From assembly GCF_018760365.1 (NCBI RefSeq), contig NZ_JAHIAB010000005.1:62001-126000 (forward strand): a DNA stretch of 64,000 nucleotides, read 5' to 3'. Positions 1-8,653 of this stretch are shown one piece after another. A program made the translations under genes and the position numbers. The stretch comes from Pseudooceanicola endophyticus. GTDB taxonomy: Bacteria > Pseudomonadota > Alphaproteobacteria > Rhodobacterales > Rhodobacteraceae. The first letter of the stretch is position 1; every line of letters begins with the position of its first letter. Below the pieces are notes generated by a model. It was not told where the DNA came from. It worked only from the letters and a program-made list of their open reading frames with translations, and ran no database searches.

Positions 1-1
1 C

Positions 2-493
2 GTGCCCGGTGCGCCCTTCGGCTTCCAGTGGTTCCCGATCCCCTGGATGGATGGCTCCTCCGAGGAGGAATCCGAGCGCGGCCTGCTGGCGGCGGTCGAG
101 GACCTGAACGCCTTCCTCGATGCGCTGATGGTGGACGAGGACCTGCTGCCCGAACAGGTGGCGCTGGTGGGTTTCTCGCAGGGGACGATGATGTCGCTGC
201 AGGTGGCGCCGCGCCGCGAGGATCCGCTGGCCGGGGTCGTCGGCTTCTCGGGGCGGGTGCTGCGCCCGGAACTGCTGGAGGACGAGGTGCAATCGACCTT
301 CCCGGTGCTGCTGGTGCATGGCGACATGGACGAGGTGGTGCCGCCGCAGAACCTGCCCGTGGCCATCGAGACGCTTCAGGGTGCCGGCTTCAAGGAGGTC
401 TTTGCCCATGTCGAGAAGGGCACCGGCCATGGCATCGCCCCGGACGGGCTGTCGGTGGCGCTTGCCTTCCTGCGTGACAAGTGCGGCTTCTGA
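2..493 (+). CDS. Phospholipase/carboxylesterase family alpha/beta hydrolase (5' truncated by window edge)
   Basis: C-terminal part of a serine esterase of the YpfH / carboxylesterase type, which hydrolyses short-chain esters in the cytoplasm. The nucleophile elbow GFSQG is at visible residues 57-61. The acid lies in HGDMDEVVPP (about 106-115) and the catalytic histidine in GTGHGIAPD (about 140-148), so the triad is complete. Family members are about 210-220 aa, so roughly 55 residues are missing; the frame is open to the left edge and the GTG at base 2 is not a real start. The physiological substrate cannot be told from sequence. Confidence 0.85.
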   Translation: MPGAPFGFQWFPIPWMDGSSEEESERGLLAAVEDLNAFLDALMVDEDLLPEQVALVGFSQGTMMSLQVAPRREDPLAGVVGFSGRVLRPELLEDEVQSTFPVLLVHGDMDEVVPPQNLPVAIETLQGAGFKEVFAHVEKGTGHGIAPDGLSVALAFLRDKCGF

Positions 494-511
494 GCCGCGC
501 TTTCCGGTGAT

Positions 512-533
512 CCCGCGGCCGCCGCGCCGCGGG
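512..533. terminator. Possible weak hairpin after the esterase gene
   Basis: Eight-base perfect arms CCCGCGGC / GCCGCGGG with a 6-nt loop, 18 bp after the esterase stop. No T-run follows, so it may be an mRNA-stabilising or rho-linked hairpin rather than an intrinsic terminator. Confidence 0.35.
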
Positions 534-580
534 GGTACGGCGCTGTTGCACGGTGTCCGGGCCGGGGATAGAACTCCCGC

Positions 581-1084
581 ATGACGATAAACCTGGATAC
601 CATCCTCTACCGTTGGATCAACAGCGTGGCCTTCCTGTCGCGCAAGCACATGGCCGAGCTTTTCGGTGCCAACGGGCATGACGTGACCCATGAGGAATGG
701 GTCTACCTGCTGATCCTGTCGGTGGAGGGCGAGCGCAGCGCCAGCGAACTGGCCGAGGCCACGGCACGCGATCGCACCACGGTGACGCGGATCCTCGACG
801 GGCTGGTGCGCAAGGGGCTGGTCAGCCGCAACCAGGACACCGGGGACCGGCGCCGCTGGGTGACCCAGCTGACGGAGAAGGGCCGTTCTTCCATGGACGA
901 GCTGCTTGTGCTGGCCCGCTACCTGGACGGCCACACGATGCGCGGCGTCTCGGCCGAGGACCTGGAGGTCACGGTGCGGACCCTGCGCCACATCACCGGC
1001 ACCCTGTCCGAACCCGCCATGGCGCTGCTGATGCGGCGCGGCGATGTCCTGCGGCTGGATCCGGACCCGGGCCCGGCGGATTAG
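581..1084 (+). CDS. MarR family winged-helix regulator
   Basis: A 167-aa dimeric DNA-binding protein. N-terminal helices 1-45 form the dimer region. The winged helix runs about 50-118 and includes the recognition-helix stretch ARDRTTVTRILDGLVRKG and the wing DTGDRRRWVTQLTEKG, a good match to the MarR D-R-R...L-T-x-x-G pattern. No strong Shine-Dalgarno is seen before ATG 581, and no palindrome was found just upstream. It follows the esterase by 87 bp and is convergent with the VOC gene, so its target is not obvious. Family certain, ligand unknown. Confidence 0.88.
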   Translation: MTINLDTILYRWINSVAFLSRKHMAELFGANGHDVTHEEWVYLLILSVEGERSASELAEATARDRTTVTRILDGLVRKGLVSRNQDTGDRRRWVTQLTEKGRSSMDELLVLARYLDGHTMRGVSAEDLEVTVRTLRHITGTLSEPAMALLMRRGDVLRLDPDPGPAD

Positions 1085-1114
1085 CTGCGCCGGTTTGCCT
1101 GCGCAGCCTAGGGA

Positions 1115-1543
1115 TCAGGCATCGGGGAACCACAGGCGCGGTTCCGAGAATTCCAGCGAATTGCCGGCGGGATCGCGGAAGTAGATCGAACGCGCGCCGT
1201 TCGGCCAATGGAAATCCGCCTCGATCGCGATGCCGCAGGCCGACAGGCGATCGGCCCAGGCCTGGATCTCGGGGGCGGTGGCGGCGAAGCAGACGTGGCC
1301 TTCGCCCGTGGCGCCATGCGGCGGCACCGGCAGCGACAGGTCCGAGGCGCCCAGCTGCGTCGCATCGGCCCGGAAGATCAGCAGCATCATCGGCCCGATG
1401 CGGAAGAAAACGTGGCGCCCCTCGGCGCGGGTGACGCGCTGCAGGCCCAGGACCGTACCGTAGAAATTCTCGGCCGCGCCCAGGTCGTCGGCGTAAAGCG
1501 CGGCTTCCAGCAGGGCCTGCGGGGCAGGGATCGTCTCGGTCAT
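1115..1543 (-). CDS. VOC (glyoxalase/bleomycin-resistance fold) family protein
   Basis: A 142-aa protein with the paired beta-alpha-beta-beta-beta modules of the vicinal oxygen chelate fold. Module 1 contains ALYADDLGAAENFYG (residues 13-27); module 2 contains GHVCFAATAPEIQAWADRL and ends in the typical YFRDPAGNSLEF. The start is the second Met (MTETIPAPQ): an AGGAG box lies just upstream of it, inside the longer open frame. The family includes glyoxalase I, dioxygenases and resistance proteins. The substrate cannot be assigned. It stands alone, convergent with the MarR gene and divergent from the HNH gene. Confidence 0.85.
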   Translation of the reverse strand: MTETIPAPQALLEAALYADDLGAAENFYGTVLGLQRVTRAEGRHVFFRIGPMMLLIFRADATQLGASDLSLPVPPHGATGEGHVCFAATAPEIQAWADRLSACGIAIEADFHWPNGARSIYFRDPAGNSLEFSEPRLWFPDA

Positions 1544-1788
1544 GGCAGCGTCTCCTGGCAAACTGCTCCTGATGTAGGCGGGACAGCGGGCATTTCAGCC
1601 CCCGGGACATGCGCATTACCGGAACGTTTGTCATTTGTGCGTTACCAGGGGAGGATAGGTGTTCCTGCGGATATCTATATATCATGAGGCTTGTCAGGTT
1701 ATTGCCGCGATATATAGTTGAACCAAGCTGGGGCGGGTTCCCCGCTCTGGTGCCAATGCAGGCAGACAGGGCAGGAACGGAGTCGCAG

Positions 1789-2376
1789 ATGGACGGAGAT
1801 TTCAGAACGGAATTCGTGAGAGAGCCAGCGGCTCTGAAACAGCACCCGGCCTTGGTGCTGAACGCGGATTACCGCCCCCTGTCATATTATCCCCTCTCGC
1901 TCTGGCCCTGGCAGGAGGCGATCAAGGCCGCCTGGCTCAACCGGGTCGACATCGTGGCCGAATACGATGCCTGGGTCCGAAGCCCCAGTACCGAGATACG
2001 GATCCCCTCGGTGGTCGTCCTGAAAGATTTCGTCCAACCCAGAAAGCGCGTGGCCTTCACGCGCTTTAATCTTTTTCTGAGGGATGAATTCCGCTGCCAG
2101 TACTGCGGATCGAAGGGCGATCTGACCTTCGATCACGTCGTGCCGCGCGCCTCGGGGGGCATCACCTCCTGGGAGAATGTCGTGGCCGCCTGTGCGCCCT
2201 GCAACCTGCGCAAGGGCTCGAAAAGCCTGCGCAAGGCCGGCATGTCGCTGCGCAAGCCGCCGCGCGCGCCCGTCGCCGACGAGCTGCGCAACCAGGGCCG
2301 CAAGTTCCCGCCCAACCATCTGCACGAAAGCTGGATGGACTATCTCTACTGGGATGCCGAGCTGGAGCAGACCTGA
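1789..2376 (+). CDS. HNH endonuclease
   Basis: A 195-aa metal-dependent nuclease-fold protein. The HNH core is clear: CQYC at 103-106, the catalytic DH pair at 115-116, the Asn in WENVVAAC (about 129-136) and CAPC at 135-138, giving a Cys4 zinc site around the active site. ATG 1789 was chosen over the upstream in-frame ATG at 1609 because it has an AGGAACGGAG-like Shine-Dalgarno and homology-like sequence begins here. There is no methylase, integrase or phage gene nearby. This looks like the stand-alone chromosomal HNH protein common in alphaproteobacteria, whose role is not established, rather than part of a restriction system. Confidence 0.85.
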   Translation: MDGDFRTEFVREPAALKQHPALVLNADYRPLSYYPLSLWPWQEAIKAAWLNRVDIVAEYDAWVRSPSTEIRIPSVVVLKDFVQPRKRVAFTRFNLFLRDEFRCQYCGSKGDLTFDHVVPRASGGITSWENVVAACAPCNLRKGSKSLRKAGMSLRKPPRAPVADELRNQGRKFPPNHLHESWMDYLYWDAELEQT

Positions 2377-2411
2377 GGCGCGCCGCGCGGGCTCCCAGGG
2401 GGGGCGCCACG

Positions 2412-2439
2412 AAAAGGGCCGCCCCCGAAGGGACGGCCC
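2412..2439 (-). terminator. Intrinsic terminator of the yitT transcript
   Basis: Read on the minus strand, a GC-rich stem (GGGCCGTCCC / GGGGCGGCCC with one mismatch, loop about 4 nt) is followed by four T. It lies about 25 bp past the YitT stop and also sits just after the plus-strand HNH gene. Confidence 0.7.
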
Positions 2440-2463
2440 GGATCCAGGGCGGCGTGCGCGGGA

Positions 2464-3084
2464 TCAGGCGGCTTCGGCCGCAGCTTTGCCCTGCACCTGG
2501 TGGATGCGGAAGTTCCAGGCGATCACCGCGTTCAGCACCACGGCGCCGATGAAGGAATAGATCACCGCGCCGAGCGGCAGGAAGATCAGCGCCAGCAGGA
2601 AGATCACCGCGTCAAAGCACATCTGGAACCAGCCGGTCTTGAAGCCGGTCCTTTCCTCGATCACCAGTGCCAGGATGCCCAGCCCCCCGGCCGAGGCATT
2701 GTGGCGGAACAGCGCGATCAGCCCGACGCCGCAGCAGCTGCCGGCCAGGATCGCCGCCAAGAGCGGCGGCAGGTGGTCATAGGTGATGGTGCGCGACAGC
2801 AGCGGTGTCAGCACCGCGATGCCGATCACCGCGACCATTGTGCGCAGGGTGAAGGTGGCGCCGCGGCGGACCCAGGACAGCCAGAAGAACGGCAGGCTGA
2901 CCAGCAGGAACAGCACCCCGAAGTTCAGCGGCAGCAGGTAGGACAGCAGCACCGACAGGCCCGCAGTCTGCCCGGTGACCAGGCCGCAGGCCTTCAGGAA
3001 GGACACGCCGAGGCTGGTCAGCAGGATGCCGAAGGCCAGGCCCTGGGCATCGTAGAGGGAAATCGGGGAACGGAAGTTGGGCAT
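2464..3084 (-). CDS. YitT/YczE family inner-membrane protein
   Basis: A 206-aa polytopic membrane protein with five or six hydrophobic helices (about 12-36, 43-70, 80-100, 105-128, 150-172, 174-195). The signature region around residue 120 reads SAGGLGILALVIEERTG. This is the YczE/YitT (DUF161) domain; members are transporter-like, but no substrate is established. The gene starts 8 bp after the GntR regulator stop, so the two are very likely co-transcribed and the regulator may respond to whatever YitT moves. A terminator follows at 2412-2439. Confidence 0.82.
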   Translation of the reverse strand: MPNFRSPISLYDAQGLAFGILLTSLGVSFLKACGLVTGQTAGLSVLLSYLLPLNFGVLFLLVSLPFFWLSWVRRGATFTLRTMVAVIGIAVLTPLLSRTITYDHLPPLLAAILAGSCCGVGLIALFRHNASAGGLGILALVIEERTGFKTGWFQMCFDAVIFLLALIFLPLGAVIYSFIGAVVLNAVIAWNFRIHQVQGKAAAEAA

Positions 3085-3092
3085 CTGTACTC

Positions 3093-3863
3093 TCAGAATT
3101 CCAGCAGCACATCGTCCGCATGGGCGAAGATGGCCTGCTGATAGAAGGGGCTGCCGTCGCTCAGCGCGGTGCGCGCCTCGATCCGGAAGACCGTCGCTTC
3201 GGGTTTCATGTCGAACATCGCCGCCTGGCGCAGGGGCAGGGGCTCCATGGAGACGCGGGTGGTCAGAAGATGCGCCCGCTGTCCCAGCTGTGCCTCAAGA
3301 TACGTCCTGAGATTGACGCCTTCCAGTTCCGAGAGCTCAATGTCGTCGATGTGAAGCAGGTCTGCCCTGAGGTACATCTCGGCGCCCAGGCTGACGCCAT
3401 CTCCGGACAATCTGCGGCGGATCACGGTATGGGTTCCGGGCCCCAGATGCGTGCTCCAGGGGCCGGTGTCGTTCGTGCGCAAAATCTCCAGCCGCGTGTC
3501 GGTGATCCGCAGCGGTCGGTCGGTCGCGCGCAGCCGGAAGCGGAAGTGCCAGATATTGGGGCCGATCGGTTCGCCATCGGCAACGCGGGTGCCGTCCCCG
3601 CGCCGCCGCAGGATCAGGCCAAGGTCCTGAAGCTGGCCGAGGGCGCTTTGCACCGTGCCGAGCGAGACCTGCAGGCGGCGGGCCAGCTCGGCCTCGGGGG
3701 GCAAGCGATCCCCGGGGCCGACCAGGCGGTCCCGCAGCGCCGAAAGCAGGGCCTGGCGCAGGGCGCTGCGCTTGGTCTCGCGCGGGTTGCGTTCGCGTTC
3801 GTGCTCCATCCGCTCGCGCAGCGCGTCGCAGAGGTCCGGGGCTTCGCTCGGGGGGGCTGTCAC
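3093..3863 (-). CDS. GntR family regulator with UTRA ligand domain (HutC/PhnF-type)
   Basis: A 256-aa regulator. The winged helix at about 30-97 holds the recognition segment LARRLQVSLGTVQSALGQLQ and the wing RRRGDGTRV. Residues about 115-250 form the chorismate-lyase-like UTRA domain that binds small effectors, ending TALSDGSPFYQQAIF. I chose the GTG start at 3863 (V-T-A-P-P-S) because an AAGGA box precedes it; in-frame ATGs further up (3926, 3995) give a basic, low-complexity leader. It is the first gene of the GntR-YitT unit and is divergent from the fused ABC ATPase, so the shared 3864-4185 gap may carry its operator. Confidence 0.85.
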   Translation of the reverse strand: MTAPPSEAPDLCDALRERMEHERERNPRETKRSALRQALLSALRDRLVGPGDRLPPEAELARRLQVSLGTVQSALGQLQDLGLILRRRGDGTRVADGEPIGPNIWHFRFRLRATDRPLRITDTRLEILRTNDTGPWSTHLGPGTHTVIRRRLSGDGVSLGAEMYLRADLLHIDDIELSELEGVNLRTYLEAQLGQRAHLLTTRVSMEPLPLRQAAMFDMKPEATVFRIEARTALSDGSPFYQQAIFAHADDVLLEF

Positions 3864-4185
3864 GCGGCGCTGTCCTTCTTCCTGGTGGCCTGGGGCTGTC
3901 CGGGCTCTGGGGGATCTAGATGCCATCAACCTGGCGGGGCGGCAATGTTTGCCGCGGCAGGGAAGGGCGCGCCCCGGATCTGCCCGCCGGGGCAAGCGGC
4001 AAGGTCACTGCGGCAGGCCGGCCCGGCGGGGTCCGGCTGAGGCATTTTTCGGCGATCCGCCCTCCGGTGCCGCATTCGCGGGCGGGCGGGGCCGCGCCGG
4101 GGCGTGCCGCGCAGGCGCCCGTTGCCATCGCGGGCCGGGCGGCCTTGGCTGGCGGGGCATAATAACAATAGACGACGAGTATCCG
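3864..4185. other. Divergent intergenic region, GntR regulator / ABC ATPase
   Basis: About 320 bp with no supported gene. GC-rich except for an AT-rich patch (cataataacaatag) at about 4158-4171, just before the ABC ATPase start, which could hold its -10 region. No clear palindrome was found. Confidence 0.5.
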
Positions 4186-5811
4186 ATGACCTCCAATGCC
4201 ACGGGCCCCGCGCCCGTCCTCTCGGTGCGCGACCTCTCTGTCGCGCTGCCGGGCAACCATGACCGACCCTTTGCCGTCCAGGACATCAGTTTCGATCTGA
4301 TGCCCGGAGAAATCCTGTGCATCATCGGCGAAAGCGGCTCGGGTAAATCCGTCACCGCCAATACCGTCATGGGGCTCTTGCCCGATGTCATGACGGTTGC
4401 GCGGGGCAGCATCGATTTCCGGGGCCAGGCGCTGCTGTCGCTGCCCGAGGATGCGCTGCGCCGGCTGCGCGGGCGCGCGGTGTCGATCATCTTCCAGGAC
4501 CCGCTCTCGGCGCTGAATCCGCTGATGACCATCGGCGACCAGATCCGCGAGGTGCTGGACGCCCATGACGTCGGATCGCCCGAGGTCCGCGCCGCCCGCG
4601 TGGTGGAGATGCTGAGCGAGGTCGGCCTGCCCGATCCGGCGCTGATCCAGCATCAATACCCGTTCCGGCTGTCGGGCGGGCAGCGCCAGCGGGTGATGAT
4701 CGCCATGGCCCTGGCGCTGGATCCCGACGTGCTGATCGCGGACGAGCCGACGACGGCGCTGGACGTCACCACCCAGGCCCAGATCCTGGAGCTGATCCGC
4801 CGGATCCAGAAGCGCAAGAACATGAGCGTCATGTTCATCACCCATGATTTCGGCGTCGTGGCCGAGATCGCCGATCGGGTGATCGTGATGGAGAAGGGCC
4901 GGCTGGTCGAGCAGGGGACCGCTGCCACGGTGCTGCAGGCCCCGGCCCATCCCTATACCCGCAAGCTGATCGCCGCCGTGCCCACAATGCGCGAGACCGA
5001 CCGCGACCGCGCGCAGACGCGCCCCGTCGCGCTGGAGGTGAAGGGGCTGCAGAAGACCTACCGTACCCGCAGCGGCTTTCTGGGCCGGATGCGCGAGGTG
5101 AAGGCGGTGGACGACATCAGCTTCACCCTCCACAAGGGCGAGACCCTGGGCATCGTTGGCGAAAGCGGCTCGGGCAAGTCCTCCATGGGCAAGGTTCTGA
5201 TGAAGCTGATCTCGGCGGATGCCGGAGAGATCCGCTTTCAGGGCGAGAACACGCTGGCGCTGGACGAGGCCGCCTTCCGCCCGCTGCGGCCGCGCATCCA
5301 GATGATCTTCCAGGATCCCTATGCCTCGCTCAACCCGCGCTTCACCATCGGTCAGGCGCTGACCGTGGGGCCGACCGCGCACCGCCTGCTGACCCGGCAC
5401 GATGCCCGCCGCAAGGCGGAGGGGCTGCTGGAACAGGTGGGGCTCGATCCTTCGGCCTTCGACCGCTACCCGCACGAATTCTCCGGCGGGCAGCGCCAGC
5501 GCGTCGGCATCGCCCGGGCGCTGATGTTCGATCCCGAGGTGATCGTGGCGGACGAGGCGGTCTCGGCGCTGGACGTATCGATCCAGGCGCAGGTGCTGGA
5601 ACTGCTGGACCGGATCCGGAAAGAGCGCCGCCTGGCGATGATCTTCATCACCCATGACCTGCGGGTCGCCAGCCAGATCAGCGACGAGATCCTGGTGATG
5701 CACCGGGGTCGGATGGTGGAATACGGGCCGCCGTCGCAGATCTTCCATGCGCCCCGGCATGACTACACCCGCTCGCTGGTCGCGGCGATCCCGGGGGCGG
5801 CGGCGGCCTGA
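4186..5811 (+). CDS. Fused oligopeptide-type ABC transporter ATPase (DppD-DppF fusion)
   Basis: A 541-aa protein with two complete nucleotide-binding domains that powers uptake through a Dpp/Opp-type permease pair. NBD1: Walker A GESGSGKS at 48-55, signature LSGGQ at 162-166, Walker B LIADEP at 183-188. NBD2: Walker A at 325-332, signature FSGGQ at 432-436, Walker B VIVADE at 452-457 with Ala in place of the usual Pro (DEA). Each domain is followed by the oligopeptide-type HPYTR / HDYTR C-terminal motif. ATG 4186 is taken where the domain begins; its Shine-Dalgarno is weak. The partner permeases and binding protein lie 3-8 kb downstream, beyond a MarR-led operon with its own operator, so the ATPase may be expressed separately. 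Confidence 0.92.
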   Translation: MTSNATGPAPVLSVRDLSVALPGNHDRPFAVQDISFDLMPGEILCIIGESGSGKSVTANTVMGLLPDVMTVARGSIDFRGQALLSLPEDALRRLRGRAVSIIFQDPLSALNPLMTIGDQIREVLDAHDVGSPEVRAARVVEMLSEVGLPDPALIQHQYPFRLSGGQRQRVMIAMALALDPDVLIADEPTTALDVTTQAQILELIRRIQKRKNMSVMFITHDFGVVAEIADRVIVMEKGRLVEQGTAATVLQAPAHPYTRKLIAAVPTMRETDRDRAQTRPVALEVKGLQKTYRTRSGFLGRMREVKAVDDISFTLHKGETLGIVGESGSGKSSMGKVLMKLISADAGEIRFQGENTLALDEAAFRPLRPRIQMIFQDPYASLNPRFTIGQALTVGPTAHRLLTRHDARRKAEGLLEQVGLDPSAFDRYPHEFSGGQRQRVGIARALMFDPEVIVADEAVSALDVSIQAQVLELLDRIRKERRLAMIFITHDLRVASQISDEILVMHRGRMVEYGPPSQIFHAPRHDYTRSLVAAIPGAAAA

Positions 5812-5918
5812 GGCCGCCCGGCCCCGGCCGGGGCGAGTCGTCCGGTCGGGACCCGGGACGGATCCACCCTGCCGCCTGCGGCCTCGAAGGCCGCCGGTTT
5901 GCGCGAAAATTGCGCTTT

Positions 5919-5956
5919 GGTTGTTTTTCACAATTAGATGGTTGTGAAATGCAACC
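5919..5956. promoter_or_regulatory. 38-bp inverted repeat, probable MarR operator
   Basis: Outer arms GGTTG / CAACC and inner 8-base perfect arms TTTCACAA / TTGTGAAA, separated by 2-nt steps and an 8-nt centre. It lies 67-104 bp before the MarR gene start in an AT-rich island. MarR proteins usually autoregulate at such palindromes, so this is the best candidate operator for the MarR-SDR-oxidase-transporter operon. A second short repeat (GCGC N7 GCGC) lies at 5901-5915. Confidence 0.65.
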
Positions 5957-6022
5957 TTATGCTTGCCAGGCGCATGGGCTATCGGTCGTCATGACAGCAA
6001 CATGATACGGAGATCCTCTCCC

Positions 6023-6520
6023 ATGACCCCCGAACACCCCCCTGACGACGATCCCGACATCGAGATCCGCGGCCTCAGGATCGACATCCTCGAGGGTGCC
6101 TTCAGCTGGTACATCCGCACGCTTGATGCCGTGGTCTCGCGCGATCTGGATCGCCGCATGGCGCATCTCGAGATCGCGCGCGGCAAGGGCAAGATCACGA
6201 CGCTGCTGCTGGTTGACGACTATCCCGGCATCCGCCCCTCGCAGATCGCCGACGTGCTGATGCGTGACCGGCCCGCCACGGGCCGGATCATCGACCGGCT
6301 GGTGGATGCCGGCACCATTCGACGCGAGGCCGCCCAGGACGACCAGCGCGCCCAGGCGCTGTTCATCACCGACAAGGGCCATGCCCTGGCCGACGAGGTG
6401 CGCGAGATCATTCGCTGCCAGGAAGAGGAGTTCTTCGACTTCATAGAGCCGGAGGACCGCGATCAGTTCATGCGCCAGCTCAAGCGCGCCTACCTGAAGA
6501 TGAGGACCAAATGGGACTGA
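6023..6520 (+). CDS. MarR family regulator of the transport/oxidase operon
   Basis: A 165-aa winged-helix protein. An acidic N-terminal leader (1-15) precedes the dimer helices; the winged helix runs about 55-125 with IRPSQIADVLMRDRPATGRI as the HTH and a wing ending ALFITDKG. Start ATG 6023 has a GGAG box 11 bp upstream; the ATG at 6002 has none. The stop overlaps the SDR start by 10 bp, so it is translationally coupled to the operon it probably represses. The 38-bp inverted repeat at 5919-5956 lies in its promoter. Confidence 0.88.
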   Translation: MTPEHPPDDDPDIEIRGLRIDILEGAFSWYIRTLDAVVSRDLDRRMAHLEIARGKGKITTLLLVDDYPGIRPSQIADVLMRDRPATGRIIDRLVDAGTIRREAAQDDQRAQALFITDKGHALADEVREIIRCQEEEFFDFIEPEDRDQFMRQLKRAYLKMRTKWD

Positions 6521-7221
6521 ATTCCGAATGCGTTGCCCTGATTTCCGGTGCCGGACGCGGGATCGGCGCCGCCGCGGCCCGGACCCTGTTCGAGGCCGGC
6601 TGGGTGGTGTCCCTGGGGATGCGCCGGCCCGCGATGCCGGACTGGGCCGCCGCCGCGCCCGAACGTGTGCACTGCTTTGCCTACGAGGCCACCGACCCGG
6701 GCGCCGCCACCGGATGGGCCGCCGACGTGATGGCGCGGTTCGGTCGGATCGATGCGCTGATCGCCAATGCCGGGGTCATGGTGCCGAAGACCGCGGTCGA
6801 GGTCACGGATGCGGAAATGGCGCATCTGCTGGAGGTGAACGTGCAGGCGCCGCGCCGCCTGGCCGCCGCCTGCTGGGAGCCGCTTGCGGCCTCGGGCCGG
6901 GGGCGGGTGGTGCTGCTGGGCTCGCTCTCGGGCAAGCGGGTGAAATCGCCGGGCTCGGGCGCCTATGCGGTGTCGAAATTTGCCGTCGTCGGCCTGGCCC
7001 ATGCCCTGCGCCATGCCGGGTTCGAACGCGGCATCCGCGCGGTGGCGGTCTGCCCGGGCTTCGTGGCCACCGACATGGCCGCCGGGATCACCGACCGGCC
7101 CGCTGAAACCATGACCCAGCCGGAAGATCTGGCGCGGGTCATCCACATGCTGATCGACCTGCCCAACGAGGCCAGTGTCGCGGAGTTCTGCGTTAACTGC
7201 CAGATCGAGGAGTCCTTCTGA
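6511..7221 (+). CDS. Short-chain dehydrogenase/reductase (SDR)
   Basis: A 236-aa NAD(P)-dependent oxidoreductase. The Rossmann glycine motif GAGRGIG is at about 13-19, NAG at about 86-88, catalytic Ser in LLGSLSG and the YAVSKFA (Y-x3-K) pair at about 151-157. It is slightly shorter than the classical 250 aa but complete. It overlaps the preceding MarR gene and ends 1 bp before the first oxidase, so it belongs to the same operon. It would interconvert an alcohol and carbonyl in the pathway that handles the imported compound; the substrate is unknown. Confidence 0.88.
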   Translation: MGLNSECVALISGAGRGIGAAAARTLFEAGWVVSLGMRRPAMPDWAAAAPERVHCFAYEATDPGAATGWAADVMARFGRIDALIANAGVMVPKTAVEVTDAEMAHLLEVNVQAPRRLAAACWEPLAASGRGRVVLLGSLSGKRVKSPGSGAYAVSKFAVVGLAHALRHAGFERGIRAVAVCPGFVATDMAAGITDRPAETMTQPEDLARVIHMLIDLPNEASVAEFCVNCQIEESF

Positions 7222-7222
7222 A

Positions 7223-8554
7223 ATGCCCGGTCCCTTTGTCAATCCGTTCCACGGCGATACCGACCTGCCGAAAAAGGTCGACGTGGTCGTCATCGGGGGC
7301 GGCATCATCGGCACCTCGACCGCGCTTGAACTGGTCGAACGCGGCTTCAAGGTGGCGCTCTGCGAAAAGGGCGGCATCGGTCACGAACAGTCCAGCCGCA
7401 ACTGGGGCTGGGTGCGCATCACCCGCCGCGACCCCCGCGAAGTGCCGCTGATGGCCGAGGCCCTGCGCCTCTGGCCCGGCATGGCGGAACGCTGTGGCCG
7501 CGACCTGGGCTACCGCCGGTCTGGCATCGCCTTTGCCTGCGCCACCGAGAAGGACTTTGCCCAGCACGAGAAATGGCTGGAGAACCTTCAGGACTACCAG
7601 ATCGAAAGCCGCATGGTGACGGGGCAGGAGCTGGAAGACCTGTTCCCCGGCAACAAGATGAAGATCAGCGGCGCGCTCTATACCGCCGCCGATGGCCGGG
7701 CGGAACCGCAATGGGCCGCCCCGGCCATTGCCGAGGCGGTGCGCGACCGTGGCGGTCATGTGATGACCGAATGTGCCGTCCGCGGGATCGAGACCCAGGC
7801 CGGCCAGGTCTGCGGCGTGGTCACCGAACGCGGAGAGATCGCCTGCGAACAGGTGGTGCTGGCGGGCGGTGCCTGGTCCAGCCTCTTTGCCCGCAACACC
7901 GGGCTGCGGCTGCCGCAGCTCAAGGTGAAGAACTCGGTCATCCGCACCAAGCCGCTGGAAGGCGGGCCCGAGGTGGCGCTGTGGAACGAGGGCTTCTCGA
8001 TCCGCAAGCGCTCCGACGGCGGCTATACCATCGCCGACGGCTTCCGCAACGTGGTCGACATCGTGCCCGACAGCTTCCGCTTCATGCGCGATTTCATGCC
8101 CGCGCTTGGCGCCGAATGGAAATCGCTGCTGCTGCGCGCCGGCGGGCGCTTCTTCGACGAGGCGCGCATCCCCAACCGCTGGAAACTGGATGAGGCAAGC
8201 CCCTTCGAATACTGCCGCGTGCTGGATCCGAAACCTGCGTTCAACCTTCAGGACCAGGCGCTGGACAACCTGCGCAAGGCCTTCCCGGTCTTCGAAAAGG
8301 CCGAGATCGCGCAACGCTGGGCCGGTGCCATCGACGTGACGCCCGATGCGGTGCCGGTGATCTCCGGCATCGACAGCGTGCCGGGCTTCTTCATCGCCAC
8401 CGGCTTTTCGGGGCACGGTTTCGGCATCGGGCCGGCGGCGGGACGGCTTGCGGCCGATCTGGTCAGCGCCCGTGCCCCGGTGGTCGATCCCGCGCCCTTC
8501 CGCTTCTCGCGCTTCAGCGACGGCTCGAAGATCGAGATCATCAGCGGCTTCTGA
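7223..8554 (+). CDS. FAD-dependent amine/amino-acid oxidase-like protein (DAO superfamily), copy 1
   Basis: A 443-aa flavoprotein of the DadA/glycine oxidase superfamily. The ADP-binding motif VVVIGGGIIGTSTALELVER is at 21-40, followed by SSRNWGWVR, where the superfamily usually has a S-G-R-N-like FAD loop. The C-terminal TGFSGHGFGIGPAAGRL closes the flavin site. It is a clear paralogue of the gene at 13636. Such enzymes oxidise the C-N bond of secondary amines or D-amino acids. With a peptide-type importer and an SDR in the operon, the likely job is deaminating or demethylating the imported compound. No signal peptide, so cytoplasmic. Confidence 0.88.
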   Translation: MPGPFVNPFHGDTDLPKKVDVVVIGGGIIGTSTALELVERGFKVALCEKGGIGHEQSSRNWGWVRITRRDPREVPLMAEALRLWPGMAERCGRDLGYRRSGIAFACATEKDFAQHEKWLENLQDYQIESRMVTGQELEDLFPGNKMKISGALYTAADGRAEPQWAAPAIAEAVRDRGGHVMTECAVRGIETQAGQVCGVVTERGEIACEQVVLAGGAWSSLFARNTGLRLPQLKVKNSVIRTKPLEGGPEVALWNEGFSIRKRSDGGYTIADGFRNVVDIVPDSFRFMRDFMPALGAEWKSLLLRAGGRFFDEARIPNRWKLDEASPFEYCRVLDPKPAFNLQDQALDNLRKAFPVFEKAEIAQRWAGAIDVTPDAVPVISGIDSVPGFFIATGFSGHGFGIGPAAGRLAADLVSARAPVVDPAPFRFSRFSDGSKIEIISGF

Positions 8555-8560
8555 ACCCGG

Positions 8561-8582
8561 TGCCGCCCCCCTCGGGGCGGCA
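8561..8582. other. Intercistronic hairpin between oxidase and binding-protein genes
   Basis: Perfect 9-base arms TGCCGCCCC / GGGGCGGCA around a 4-nt loop, 6 bp past the oxidase stop and without a T-run. It probably acts as a partial terminator or mRNA stabiliser setting the binding-protein level. Confidence 0.45.
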
Positions 8583-8653
8583 TCCTTCCGGCGCCTGAAA
8601 GCGGGCGGGGGCCGGGGGCAGACAAAACCCGCATGCCAACAGGGAAAGCGACA

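Noticed and set aside
1609-1788. N-terminal extension of the HNH protein from ATG 1609
   Set aside because: AT-rich sequence without coding bias. A better ribosome site precedes ATG 1789.
1789-2376. HNH nuclease as part of a restriction or mobile system
   Set aside because: No methylase, specificity subunit, integrase, phage or inverted repeats nearby.
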